Below are positions 8,377-16,176 of a DNA stretch of 64,000 bases, one piece after another. Numbering within the stretch: the stretch's first letter is position 1; each line of letters starts with the position of its first letter. The notes beneath the pieces were generated by a model. It ran no database searches. It was not told where the DNA came from and was given only the letters and a program-made list of their open reading frames with translations. The stretch comes from an uncultured Acetatifactor sp. (GTDB taxonomy: Bacteria > Bacillota > Clostridia > Lachnospirales > Lachnospiraceae), in assembly GCA_947586055.1 (NCBI GenBank), contig CANPXL010000010.1, forward strand, positions 34,762 through 98,761. Direction: 5' to 3'. The translations under genes and the position numbers were made by a program.

Positions 8377-10290
8377 ATGAAACGTAAGAACGCCGTCACC
8401 GTTCTCTCCCGGAACCATCCGGAGGACACTCTTACAACTCTGTATACGCCCTGGGGAGAACAGATAAGAAATGAAAAAAATCCGCCGGTCTGGCAGGAGT
8501 ATCCAAGGCCCCAGCTGCGCCGGCAGGAGTATCATACACTGAACGGAACATGGCGCTGTCTCTTCACCCAAACGGAGAGGACGCCCGGTCTGCGTCTGGA
8601 GACGGCGGAAGAGATTCTTGTGCCCTTTTCTCCGGAAGCGCCCCTCTCCGGCGTAAACAGGCAGCTCCTGCCCGGCGAGTTTCTCTGGTATGAGCGTGGA
8701 ATCTCCTTTTCCCGGGAGGAGCTGGAAAAGAAAGCTTCCGGCATGCGCTGTATCCTTCATTTCGGAGCGGTGGATCAGGAAGCTCTGGTATACGCGGACG
8801 GGGAAAAAATCGCGGCTCACACGGGAGGCTACCTGCCCTTTTCGGCGGAACTGACTCAGTTTGTGTCAAATCAGGAACTCCTGCTGCAGGTATGTGTCCG
8901 GGACGACAGCGACGCTTCCTGCCGCGCAAGAGGCAAACAGACGCTGAAACGCGGCGGCATGTTCTACACTGCCCAGAGCGGAATCTGGCAGAGCGTATGG
9001 TACGAATGGGTGCCGGAAAACCATATTACAGGCCTGCGCATTACCCCCTGTCCGGATACCGGTCAGGTAACGGTGGAGATTTCTTCCCCCAGACCTTTCA
9101 CCGCCATTACCTGCACCGTTCAGAAGCCGGACCGCAGCTTTGATTCGGACGTTTGGAACCCTTCCCTCTCCCCCGCCCCGGCCGGAAGGACCAGGGACAG
9201 TCGGAATCTGACGGGCGTATCCGTGACCATGGAGTCTTCCCAGGCGGGAAAGATCACGCTTACCCTCCCCGAAGACGATCTCCGGCTCTGGACTCCGGAT
9301 GAACCATGGCTCTACGGTTTTACCCTCACCGCGGACGAGGACACGGTGCAAAGCTATTTTGCCATGCGTTCCTTCGGCGTGGAGCCCGACGAACACGGTA
9401 TGCTCCGGTTCTGTCTGAACCATCGGCCCTTCTTCCTCCACGGCGTTTTAGATCAGGGATACTGGCCCGACGGCCTGATGACGGCTCCCAGCGACGAAGC
9501 CTTTCTCTATGATATCCGGCTTGCCAAAAGCATGGGCTTTAACATGCTGCGGAAACACGTTAAGATCGAACCCCTGCGCTGGTACTATCACTGTGACAGA
9601 CTGGGCATGATCGTCTGGCAGGATATGGTAAACGGCGGTTCCTGCTATCACCTGTCTCTGGTCTGCTATCTGCCGACTCTGTTCCCCCGTCTGTTCACCC
9701 ACACAAAGGACAGACGCTACCGCCTGTTCTCACGGGCGGACGAGGCGGAACGCGCCGCCTGGGAGCAGGAGTGTCTGGATACGGTGGATCATCTTTGCAA
9801 CGTGCCTTCTCTGGCGGTCTGGGTTCCGTTCAATGAAGGCTGGGGACAGTTTGACGCCGCCCGGATCGCAAAGCTGATCCGAAAAAAAGACCCCACCCGT
9901 CCGGTGGACCACGCCAGCGGCTGGTTCGACCAGAAGGGAGGGGATTTCCGAAGCATCCACAATTATTTCAGGCCGCTGAAGGTAAAACCGGACGGAAAAA
10001 GAGCTTTTGTCATCAGTGAATACGGCGGTTTCGCCTGCCATATTCCCGGCCACTCCAGCACAGACCGCATTTACGGCTACCGGACGTACGCAACGCCCGG
10101 GGAACTGTCGGCCGCCTACAGGGAACTGATGGAAAAACACCTGTTTCCTTTGGAGAAGGCCGGCCTCAGCGGAGCCGTCTATACACAGCTTTCCGACGTG
10201 GAGGAAGAAGTCAACGGGCTGGTAACTTATGACAGGCGCGTCATAAAGTTGGTTCTTCCGCATCCGGACGATCCCTCCGCATCCGGGTGA
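8377..10290 (+). CDS. Glycoside hydrolase family 2 (beta-galactosidase/glucuronidase-like)
   Basis: 637 residues from ATG 8377, chosen because GGAAAGGA lies 8 nt upstream; the longer frame reaches into the divergent gene. The order is a GH2 N-terminal sugar-binding sandwich (WQEYPRPQLRR, LNGTWRC), an immunoglobulin-like domain and a TIM barrel. The acid/base Glu is in VPFNEGWGQF (about residue 486) and the probable nucleophile Glu in VISEYGGFA (about 548). No signal peptide, so it acts on imported sugars. The sugar specificity cannot be read from sequence. A TATACT box lies at 8342-8347, without a good -35. Confidence 0.88.
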   Translation: MKRKNAVTVLSRNHPEDTLTTLYTPWGEQIRNEKNPPVWQEYPRPQLRRQEYHTLNGTWRCLFTQTERTPGLRLETAEEILVPFSPEAPLSGVNRQLLPGEFLWYERGISFSREELEKKASGMRCILHFGAVDQEALVYADGEKIAAHTGGYLPFSAELTQFVSNQELLLQVCVRDDSDASCRARGKQTLKRGGMFYTAQSGIWQSVWYEWVPENHITGLRITPCPDTGQVTVEISSPRPFTAITCTVQKPDRSFDSDVWNPSLSPAPAGRTRDSRNLTGVSVTMESSQAGKITLTLPEDDLRLWTPDEPWLYGFTLTADEDTVQSYFAMRSFGVEPDEHGMLRFCLNHRPFFLHGVLDQGYWPDGLMTAPSDEAFLYDIRLAKSMGFNMLRKHVKIEPLRWYYHCDRLGMIVWQDMVNGGSCYHLSLVCYLPTLFPRLFTHTKDRRYRLFSRADEAERAAWEQECLDTVDHLCNVPSLAVWVPFNEGWGQFDAARIAKLIRKKDPTRPVDHASGWFDQKGGDFRSIHNYFRPLKVKPDGKRAFVISEYGGFACHIPGHSSTDRIYGYRTYATPGELSAAYRELMEKHLFPLEKAGLSGAVYTQLSDVEEEVNGLVTYDRRVIKLVLPHPDDPSASG

Positions 10291-10313
10291 TCTCCTTTGC
10301 GGCCGTTTCGTTC

Positions 10314-11693
10314 TCACGCGCTAATATCAGCTGTAATTTTATCTTTGCCGTCCCTCTCCGCCTTCCTTTTTGACAGCTTTCCGAAAACATAAAAGTACGC
10401 CGGAATCAGAAAAGCATCCGCAAAAATCCAGGCGGCGGGGCTTCCAAACATAACACCTGTAAAGCCAAAGGCCGGGACCAGAACGAACCCTGCCAGCGCT
10501 CTCGCCGCCATCTCGAACACACCGGCAAGTATGGCAAACGCGGGAAATCCCATACCCTGAATTAAAAAACGAATGATATTTACAAGTGCCAGCGGGAAAT
10601 AGAAGCATGTGCTGACAATCATAAACTTACGCACGTTATCTATGATAGCCGTCTCAGACGCATCCAGAAACAGGGACGCCAGAGGTCTTCCCAGAAAAAC
10701 GCTGACGCACAGTGCAATCACCGAATACCCCGCTCCCAGAAGAATACAGGACTTCAGCCCTCTGCTGATCCGGTCCAGCCTTCCGGCCCCTGCATTCTGC
10801 CCGCCGTAGGTCGCCATGGTGGATCCCATGGCGTCAAAAGGACACGCCAGAAACCCGCCGATCTTTCCGGATGCCGTTACCGCCGCGACCGCGTCGGACC
10901 CAAGCGTGTTGGTTGCGCTCTGCAGGATAACGCTTCCGATGGCGGTGACGGAATACTGCAGCCCCATGGGCACGCCCATACCGCAAAGAACCCTCATCTT
11001 ATGTCCGTTCGGCGCCCACTCCCCCTTCCGGATATGCAGGATCTCAAACTTCTTTACAATAAATAACAGGCAGCAGATTCCCGATACGCCCTGTGAAATC
11101 ACGGTGGCAAGAGCCGCTCCCCTCACTCCCATCTCAAGATTCAGAATAAAAAACAGGTCCAATCCAATATTCAGGAAAGAGGACAGGAATAGAAAAATAA
11201 CAGGTGTTTTACTATCTCCCAGTGCCCGGATCACGCCGGAAGTCATGTTGTAGAGAAACGTCACCGGGATTCCCAGAAAGATGACCCATATATAAGCATA
11301 CGATCTGTCGATGATATTTTCCGGCGTGCGCATCCAAACCAGGATTTGACGGCAGAGACAGGTTGTAACTCCCGTCATCACCGCCGCGAACACAAACGTC
11401 AGCCAGATGCAGTTCGCCACATAGCCACGGAGTCCCGGATGATCTCCCGCTCCAAACTTATGGGAAACCGGAATGGAAAAGCCGCTGCAGACTCCCATGC
11501 AGAAGCCGATGATCAGAAAGTTGATGGAACTCGTGTCCCCTACCGCCGCAAGACATTCTTTCCCCAGAAAGCGTCCTACGATCAGGGTGTCCACCAGACT
11601 GTAAAACTGCTGAAAAAGAAATCCGAACAAAAGCGGTACGGAAAATCCCAGGATCAGTCTCATCGGCGACCCTTCCGTCATATTTTTTGTCAC
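10314..11693 (-). CDS. MATE family multidrug/Na+ antiporter
   Basis: 459 residues, about twelve membrane helices in two similar halves, with the MATE entry sequence MRLILGFSVPLLFGFLFQQFYSLVD (split here: GFSVPLLFGF, then YSLVDTLIVGRFLG). It exports cationic drugs or metabolites using an ion gradient; the substrate is unknown. The start is a GTG at 11693 with AGGAGG seven nt upstream; an ATG four codons later is also possible. It follows the 78-residue gene by 56 bp and probably shares its promoter. It ends 24 bp from the convergent GH2 gene. Confidence 0.9.
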   Translation of the reverse strand: MTKNMTEGSPMRLILGFSVPLLFGFLFQQFYSLVDTLIVGRFLGKECLAAVGDTSSINFLIIGFCMGVCSGFSIPVSHKFGAGDHPGLRGYVANCIWLTFVFAAVMTGVTTCLCRQILVWMRTPENIIDRSYAYIWVIFLGIPVTFLYNMTSGVIRALGDSKTPVIFLFLSSFLNIGLDLFFILNLEMGVRGAALATVISQGVSGICCLLFIVKKFEILHIRKGEWAPNGHKMRVLCGMGVPMGLQYSVTAIGSVILQSATNTLGSDAVAAVTASGKIGGFLACPFDAMGSTMATYGGQNAGAGRLDRISRGLKSCILLGAGYSVIALCVSVFLGRPLASLFLDASETAIIDNVRKFMIVSTCFYFPLALVNIIRFLIQGMGFPAFAILAGVFEMAARALAGFVLVPAFGFTGVMFGSPAAWIFADAFLIPAYFYVFGKLSKRKAERDGKDKITADISA

Positions 11694-11749
11694 AAAACTT
11701 CCTCCTTTTCTCTCTGCGAAATCACTTCAGCCGCGCCGTCCCTGCGCTC

Positions 11750-11986
11750 CTACCCGTTCAGAAAGGCATCCATCACATTCACACTCTTCGCCATCTGCAG
11801 AATCCTGTCCTTCTCCCTGCGCATATAGGCTTCCAGCATATCGTTCTCTTCCCGGGTAAATCCTCTGCTGCTTATCATCTTATAGTCGGAAAGCCTTCCT
11901 TCCGCGTTCCGATCCCCTTCCGTAAAAAGAACATAAATCTCCCGCTTTCCGTCCCTGCTCACAATGGAAGATACAGACATATTCAT
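11750..11986 (-). CDS. Small conserved hypothetical protein (78 aa)
   Basis: ATG 11986 has GGAGG six nt upstream; the in-frame ATG at 12016 has none. The product is soluble and charged, with a short strand-rich start (SVSSIVSRDGKREIYVLF) and a helical end (REENDMLEAYMRREKDRILQ). I recognise no family. It probably forms a two-gene transcript with the MATE exporter, which might mean it senses or regulates export, but this is context only. Confidence 0.65.
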   Translation of the reverse strand: MNMSVSSIVSRDGKREIYVLFTEGDRNAEGRLSDYKMISSRGFTREENDMLEAYMRREKDRILQMAKSVNVMDAFLNG

Positions 11987-12068
11987 GACATTCCTCCTTA
12001 AGATCCGTGATCTCAAATACGTTCCCTGCCGGCGGCCTTTCGGTACGCATCCTCATTGGCTGATACTC

Positions 12069-12097
12069 ATTTTAGCGTTTCTTTTCCGTTTTATCAA
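12069..12097 (-). promoter_or_regulatory. Sigma-A promoter of the 78-aa gene and MATE exporter
   Basis: On the minus strand TTGATA (12092-12097), 17-bp spacer, TAAAAT (12069-12074). Confidence 0.7.
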
Positions 12098-12170
12098 TAG
12101 GCAGGCTTAATTTTTCCGCGGCCGGAACCGGCGTCAAGATACCGGTGCAAGGGAAGGCCCGACACGCCGG

Positions 12171-12209
12171 GCCGGGCGCGCCCCAGGCGGAGCCTGACGC
12201 GCGCCCGGC
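12171..12209. repeat. GC-rich REP-like stem-loop
   Basis: A ten-base arm GCCGGGCGCG (12171-12180) is exactly complementary to CGCGCCCGGC (12200-12209), with an inner hairpin CAGGC-GGA-GCCTG (12184-12196). Much more GC-rich than the flanks and lacking a T-run, so it looks more like an extragenic palindromic repeat unit than a terminator. No second copy is visible in this window. Confidence 0.5.
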
Positions 12210-12217
12210 GCACAAAG

Positions 12218-12249
12218 AGGCCGTCCTCCGGATTTCCGGGGGACGGCCT
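12218..12249 (-). terminator. Terminator of the sugar isomerase operon
   Basis: Arms AGGCCGTCC (12218-12226) and GGACGGCCT (12241-12249), with CCGG pairing inside. It lies 24 bp after the isomerase stop; the minus-strand U-tract (CTTTGTG) is weak. Confidence 0.6.
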
Positions 12250-12272
12250 TTCTCTCTTTCTGTTTCCGGCGC

Positions 12273-13757
12273 TTACGCGAACGGATTCTCCGTAGGATAA
12301 GGCAGACTCTTCGGCTGATTGTAATTCAGATCCTCAATGGGAACGCCGACATACTTGAACACTTCGTACAGAGTCTTTCCGAAATGACCGAATGCCACCG
12401 CGCCGTGGTGAGGATAATTCTTCTCGATCAGCACATGGCGATAGAAGCGTCCCATCTCGGGAATCGCAAACACGCCGATGCTGCCGAAGGATCTGGACGC
12501 AACCGGAAGAACCTCTCCCTCTGCGATGTAAGCGCGAAGCTTGCAGTCGGCGGTGGACTGCAGACGGTAGAAGGTGATATCTCCGGGTGCGATGTCGCCC
12601 TCCAGAGTACCGTTGGTCACTTCCACAGGCAGGTTTCTCGCCATAATCTTCTGGTACTTCATGCTGCAGGCCGCAAGCTTTCTGGAGCAGGTGTTGCCGC
12701 AGTGGAAGCCCATGAAGGTATCCTTATGGGTATAGTTGAATTTGCCCTTGATGGACTCTTCATACATATCCGCGGGAACGGAGTTATTGATATCCAGCAG
12801 AGTAACCGCATCCTTGCTGACACAGGTTCCGATAAACTCGCTCAGACAGCCGTAAATGTCAACTTCGCAGGATACGGGAATCCCCATACCGGTCAGACGG
12901 CTGTTTACGTAACAGGGAACAAATCCGAACTGCGTCTGGAACGCGGGCCAGCACTTGCCGGCAATGGCCACATACTTGCGGTAGCCCTTGTGAGCCTCCA
13001 CCCAGTCAAGAAGGGTCAGCTCATACTGAGCCAGCTTGGGAAGAACCTCCGGCTTCATATTGCCGGCCCCCAGTTCCTCTTCCATTTCCTTAATCTTCGC
13101 AGGGATCCTCTCGTCTCCGGCATGCTTGTTGAAGGATTCAAACAGATCCAGCTCGGAATTTTCCTCAATCTCAACGCCCAGATTGTAGAGCTGCTGGATG
13201 GGCGCGTTGCAGGCCAGGAAATTCAGCGGTCTGGGGCCGAAGGAAATAATCTTCAGGTCATGCAGGCCGACGATAGCCCTTGCGATGGGAACGAACTCAT
13301 TGATCATGTCCGCGCACTCTGCGGCGGTTCCCACAGGATACTCGGGGATGTACGCCTTTACGCCGCGCAGCTTCAGGTTATAGCTTGCGTTCAGCATTCC
13401 GCAGTATGCGTCGCCGCGGCCGTCCAGCAGGTCTCCCTGACTCTCTTCCGCCGCCGCAATAAACATCGCGGGGCCGTCAAAATGCTTTGCCAGCAAGGTC
13501 TCGGAAATCTCGGGGCCAAAGTTGCCGAGATACACGCAGAGAGCGTTACAGCCGTTCTTTTTGATGTCCTCAAGAGCCTGTACCATGTGGATCTCGCTCT
13601 CCACAATGCAGACGGGACACTCATAGATGTCGTCGGCACCGTATTTCTTCGTGTAGGCGTCCACCAGAGCTTTTCTCCTGTTCACAGAAAGGCTCTCCGG
13701 GAAGCAGTCACGGCTGACAGCTACAATGCCGATCTTTACCTGGGGTAAATTGTTCAT
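12273..13757 (-). CDS. L-fucose/L-arabinose isomerase family protein
   Basis: 494 residues. The N-terminal part (KIGIVAVSRDCFPESLSVNRR, split as VAVSRDCFPE and LSVNRRKALV) and the pattern LCVYLGNFGPE...LLAKHFDGPAMF match the fucose/arabinose isomerase fold, and the C-terminal half has Glu, Asp and His residues (SCEVDIYG, VTLLDINN, GFHCGNTC) fit for a Mn2+ site. Members interconvert aldoses and ketoses. It is last in an operon after xylulokinase and a DUF4867-like gene, so the pathway probably turns a pentose or 6-deoxyhexose into a ketose phosphate. I cannot tell arabinose, fucose or another sugar apart from sequence alone. Confidence 0.8.
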   Translation of the reverse strand: MNNLPQVKIGIVAVSRDCFPESLSVNRRKALVDAYTKKYGADDIYECPVCIVESEIHMVQALEDIKKNGCNALCVYLGNFGPEISETLLAKHFDGPAMFIAAAEESQGDLLDGRGDAYCGMLNASYNLKLRGVKAYIPEYPVGTAAECADMINEFVPIARAIVGLHDLKIISFGPRPLNFLACNAPIQQLYNLGVEIEENSELDLFESFNKHAGDERIPAKIKEMEEELGAGNMKPEVLPKLAQYELTLLDWVEAHKGYRKYVAIAGKCWPAFQTQFGFVPCYVNSRLTGMGIPVSCEVDIYGCLSEFIGTCVSKDAVTLLDINNSVPADMYEESIKGKFNYTHKDTFMGFHCGNTCSRKLAACSMKYQKIMARNLPVEVTNGTLEGDIAPGDITFYRLQSTADCKLRAYIAEGEVLPVASRSFGSIGVFAIPEMGRFYRHVLIEKNYPHHGAVAFGHFGKTLYEVFKYVGVPIEDLNYNQPKSLPYPTENPFA

Positions 13758-13797
13758 GTTTGAATCCTCCTATATATTATTTTTATAACTTCCTTTT

Positions 13798-14439
13798 TCA
13801 ATCGTTCAGATCAAGATTCTTTCCCTTCAGTCCGAGGAAGCTTCCCTCGTCCAGACCGCCCTGCGCATGTCCGATAAGCCACTTGTTCGTTGCGGTGATC
13901 AGGCAGTCTTCATTGTCCGTCGCGGCGCCGGACGCTTTTGCGTGGTCTGCAGCCAAAGGATAGTTCGTCCCTTTGGGAAGGATAATGGCAACCTGAAATC
14001 CCTTTCCGTCCACTCCGCAGGGCGCATAGTGCAGCGTGGTGGCGTACACTTCCACCGCGGTTCCCGCAGGCACGAGAAACGCTTCCACTTTGGAGGTATC
14101 GTAGGTGAAATCCTCCTCCACATCCTGCAGAAGTCCCAGCATAAGAACCGCATCCGTAGCGGCCACATTGACCTCGGAGCTTCTGTGGTACTCAAGGGCG
14201 TTCAGTTTGGAATTGTGGCCGTTGCAGTAGCCGATCTGCACAGGCATCTCGCCGTAGCAGACATCGGAAATGACCTTCTTTACCGGCAGAGCCTCCAGGG
14301 CCGCCACGCCGGGCTCATAGACAACGCCGTCGGGAACGGGAGTGCTCTTCATGGCCTCCACCAGCTCCGTCATATCCACGTTGCGGATGACGCGGCCATA
14401 CCGGCGAAACTCAGGACTGTTCACTGATAAGATCTTCAT
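13798..14439 (-). CDS. DUF4867-like protein of the sugar operon
   Basis: 213 residues from ATG 14439 (AAGGA 8-9 nt upstream; the longer frame has no site). It is rich in beta strands, with EVYATTLHYAPC and GKGFQVAIILPKGTNYPL suggesting a cupin-like barrel in which HYAPC might supply a metal ligand. I recognise it as the DUF4867 type that accompanies kinase/isomerase operons in Firmicutes; its reaction is not established. The location between xylulokinase (29 bp) and isomerase (40 bp) suggests a sugar epimerase, lyase or mutarotase-like step, which is inference. Confidence 0.65.
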   Translation of the reverse strand: MKILSVNSPEFRRYGRVIRNVDMTELVEAMKSTPVPDGVVYEPGVAALEALPVKKVISDVCYGEMPVQIGYCNGHNSKLNALEYHRSSEVNVAATDAVLMLGLLQDVEEDFTYDTSKVEAFLVPAGTAVEVYATTLHYAPCGVDGKGFQVAIILPKGTNYPLAADHAKASGAATDNEDCLITATNKWLIGHAQGGLDEGSFLGLKGKNLDLND

Positions 14440-14468
14440 CTTCCTCTTCCTTTCTACTTTATTATTCT

Positions 14469-15941
14469 TTATTTCGTCAGGATCTCGAACAGCGGCCTGC
14501 ATGCGGGATAAATCTCCTTAAACTGCGCGTATCTCGCATCGTACTTTGCCACCAGTTCGGGATCGGGTTCCACGGTGTCCACGATCTTTACCACCTTTGC
14601 CGCGATCTCTTCCACGCTGCCGTATTCGCCGCAGGCAACCGCGGCCAGCATAGCGCCGCCCATGGCGGGACCTTCCTCGCTCTCAATCACATCCACTTTC
14701 AGATTCAACACGTTGGCGATGATCTTCTTCCAGAGAGGGCTCTTTGCGCCGCCGCCGCAGATCTTGGTTCGCTTCAGATCGATCCCAAGGCTTCTCGCCA
14801 CCTCCACGGAATCTCTCAGGGCGAAAGCCACGCCCTCCAGTACCGCCTGCGTCATGTCGGCTCTGGTGGTGTCCATCGTCATACCGATAAAAGTCGCGCG
14901 CGCGTTGGGATTGTTATGGGGAGAACGCTCTCCCATCAGATAGGGCAGATAGAACACATGGTTCTCGCCCAGCTTTCCTATGGCCGCCTGTTCCGCAGCG
15001 TAATCTTTGGTGCCGATGATCTCGTCCATCCACCACTTATTGCAGCTTGCCGCGCTGAGCATGCAGCCCATCAGGTGATAATGACCGTCCGCATGGGCGA
15101 AGGAATGCAGCGCATTGTATTTATCCACGCCGAACGTGCCCGAAGAGATGAAGACGGTTCCGCTGGTTCCCAGGGAAATGTTGCACATATTTTCCCCGAC
15201 AGTGCCGGTTCCCACAGCCGCAGCCGCATTGTCGCCGGCGCCCGCCGCCACAACGACATTTTCGGAAATCCCCAGCCGGGAAGCGATCTCGGGCAGCACC
15301 GTTCCCACCTTTTCATAGCTCTCGTAGCATGTCGCCAGCTGGTCCATTCTGATGCCGCAGATATCGCACATTTCCTTCGACCAGCGGCGGTTCTTCACGT
15401 CAAACAGAAGCATTCCGGAAGCATCGGACACATCCGTGCAGTGTACGCCGGTCAGTCTGTATGCAATGTAATCCTTCGGGAGCATGATCTTTGCGATCCT
15501 TGCAAAATTTTCAGGCTCCTTGTTCTTCACCCACAGAATCTTCGGAGCGGTAAAACCGGCAAAAGCAATATTGGCGGTATACTCCGAAAGCTTTTCCTTC
15601 CCGATAACGGTATTGAGATATTCCGTCTCCTCCGTGGTCCTGCCGTCGTTCCACAGGATAGCGGGACGTATCACATTGTCGTCCTGATCCAGAATAACCA
15701 GACCGTGCATCTGTCCGCCGAAGCTGATGCCGGCAACCTGACTTTTGTCCACATCCTTTATCAGCTCTTCTATGCCGGCCATGGTCTGTTCATACCAGTC
15801 CTCCGGCTTCTGCTCAGACCATCCCGGATGCGGAAAATACAGGGGATATTCCCTTGAAACGATATTGACGATCCTGCCTTCGCTGTCCATCAGCAGAAGC
15901 TTCACCGCCGACGTTCCCAGATCCACACCTATGTACAGCAT
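14469..15941 (-). CDS. xylB: Xylulokinase (FGGY family)
   Basis: 490 residues. Starts with the FGGY phosphate-binding stretch MLYIGVDLGTSAVKLLLMD; contains GGQMHGLVILD (substrate loop of xylulokinases), WNDGRT, and the C-terminal ATP-binding segments GAGDNAAAAVGTG and CGGGAKSPLWKKI. It phosphorylates D-xylulose with ATP (or a related ketose). First gene of the sugar operon, with GGGAGGAGG eight nt before its ATG and a strong promoter at 15997-16025. Confidence 0.9.
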   Translation of the reverse strand: MLYIGVDLGTSAVKLLLMDSEGRIVNIVSREYPLYFPHPGWSEQKPEDWYEQTMAGIEELIKDVDKSQVAGISFGGQMHGLVILDQDDNVIRPAILWNDGRTTEETEYLNTVIGKEKLSEYTANIAFAGFTAPKILWVKNKEPENFARIAKIMLPKDYIAYRLTGVHCTDVSDASGMLLFDVKNRRWSKEMCDICGIRMDQLATCYESYEKVGTVLPEIASRLGISENVVVAAGAGDNAAAAVGTGTVGENMCNISLGTSGTVFISSGTFGVDKYNALHSFAHADGHYHLMGCMLSAASCNKWWMDEIIGTKDYAAEQAAIGKLGENHVFYLPYLMGERSPHNNPNARATFIGMTMDTTRADMTQAVLEGVAFALRDSVEVARSLGIDLKRTKICGGGAKSPLWKKIIANVLNLKVDVIESEEGPAMGGAMLAAVACGEYGSVEEIAAKVVKIVDTVEPDPELVAKYDARYAQFKEIYPACRPLFEILTK

Positions 15942-15996
15942 TTGTAACCTCCTCCCGATTCTTGGGCAATTCGCAGATCACGCGCCCTGTACTTCT

Positions 15997-16025
15997 ATCA
16001 TACCTGTTATCGCGAAAAAAATCAA
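15997..16025 (-). promoter_or_regulatory. Sigma-A promoter of the xylB operon
   Basis: On the minus strand TTGATT (16020-16025), 17-bp spacer, TATGAT (15997-16002). A 62-bp palindrome ends 43 bp upstream of the -35 box. Confidence 0.75.
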
Positions 16026-16067
16026 GCCACATTCGCATTCGGGAGTTTTCTTTTGCAACAATTCAAT

Positions 16068-16129
16068 CGGCAGCCGTATTTTGCGGAAAAATCGTGCTTG
16101 CACGAATTTTTTGCCAAATACGGCTGCCG
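16068..16129. terminator. 62-bp near-perfect palindrome after the chemoreceptor gene
   Basis: Outer arms CGGCAGCCGTATTT and AAATACGGCTGCCG, inner arms around CGTGC-TTGCACG. It is downstream of the chemoreceptor gene and upstream of the xylB promoter. As RNA from either strand it would form a very stable hairpin, so termination is the simplest role; the minus-strand tail ATTGAATTGTT is a poor U-tract, so a protein-binding palindrome cannot be ruled out. Confidence 0.5.
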
Positions 16130-16176
16130 AAGGAGCGACATTTTATGAGCAAAGGCAGGCGCACGGCGCCGGCCGA

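Noticed and set aside
12384..13748. 454-codon plus-strand ORF opposite the isomerase
   Set aside because: Antisense to a clearly recognised enzyme; arises from codon bias.
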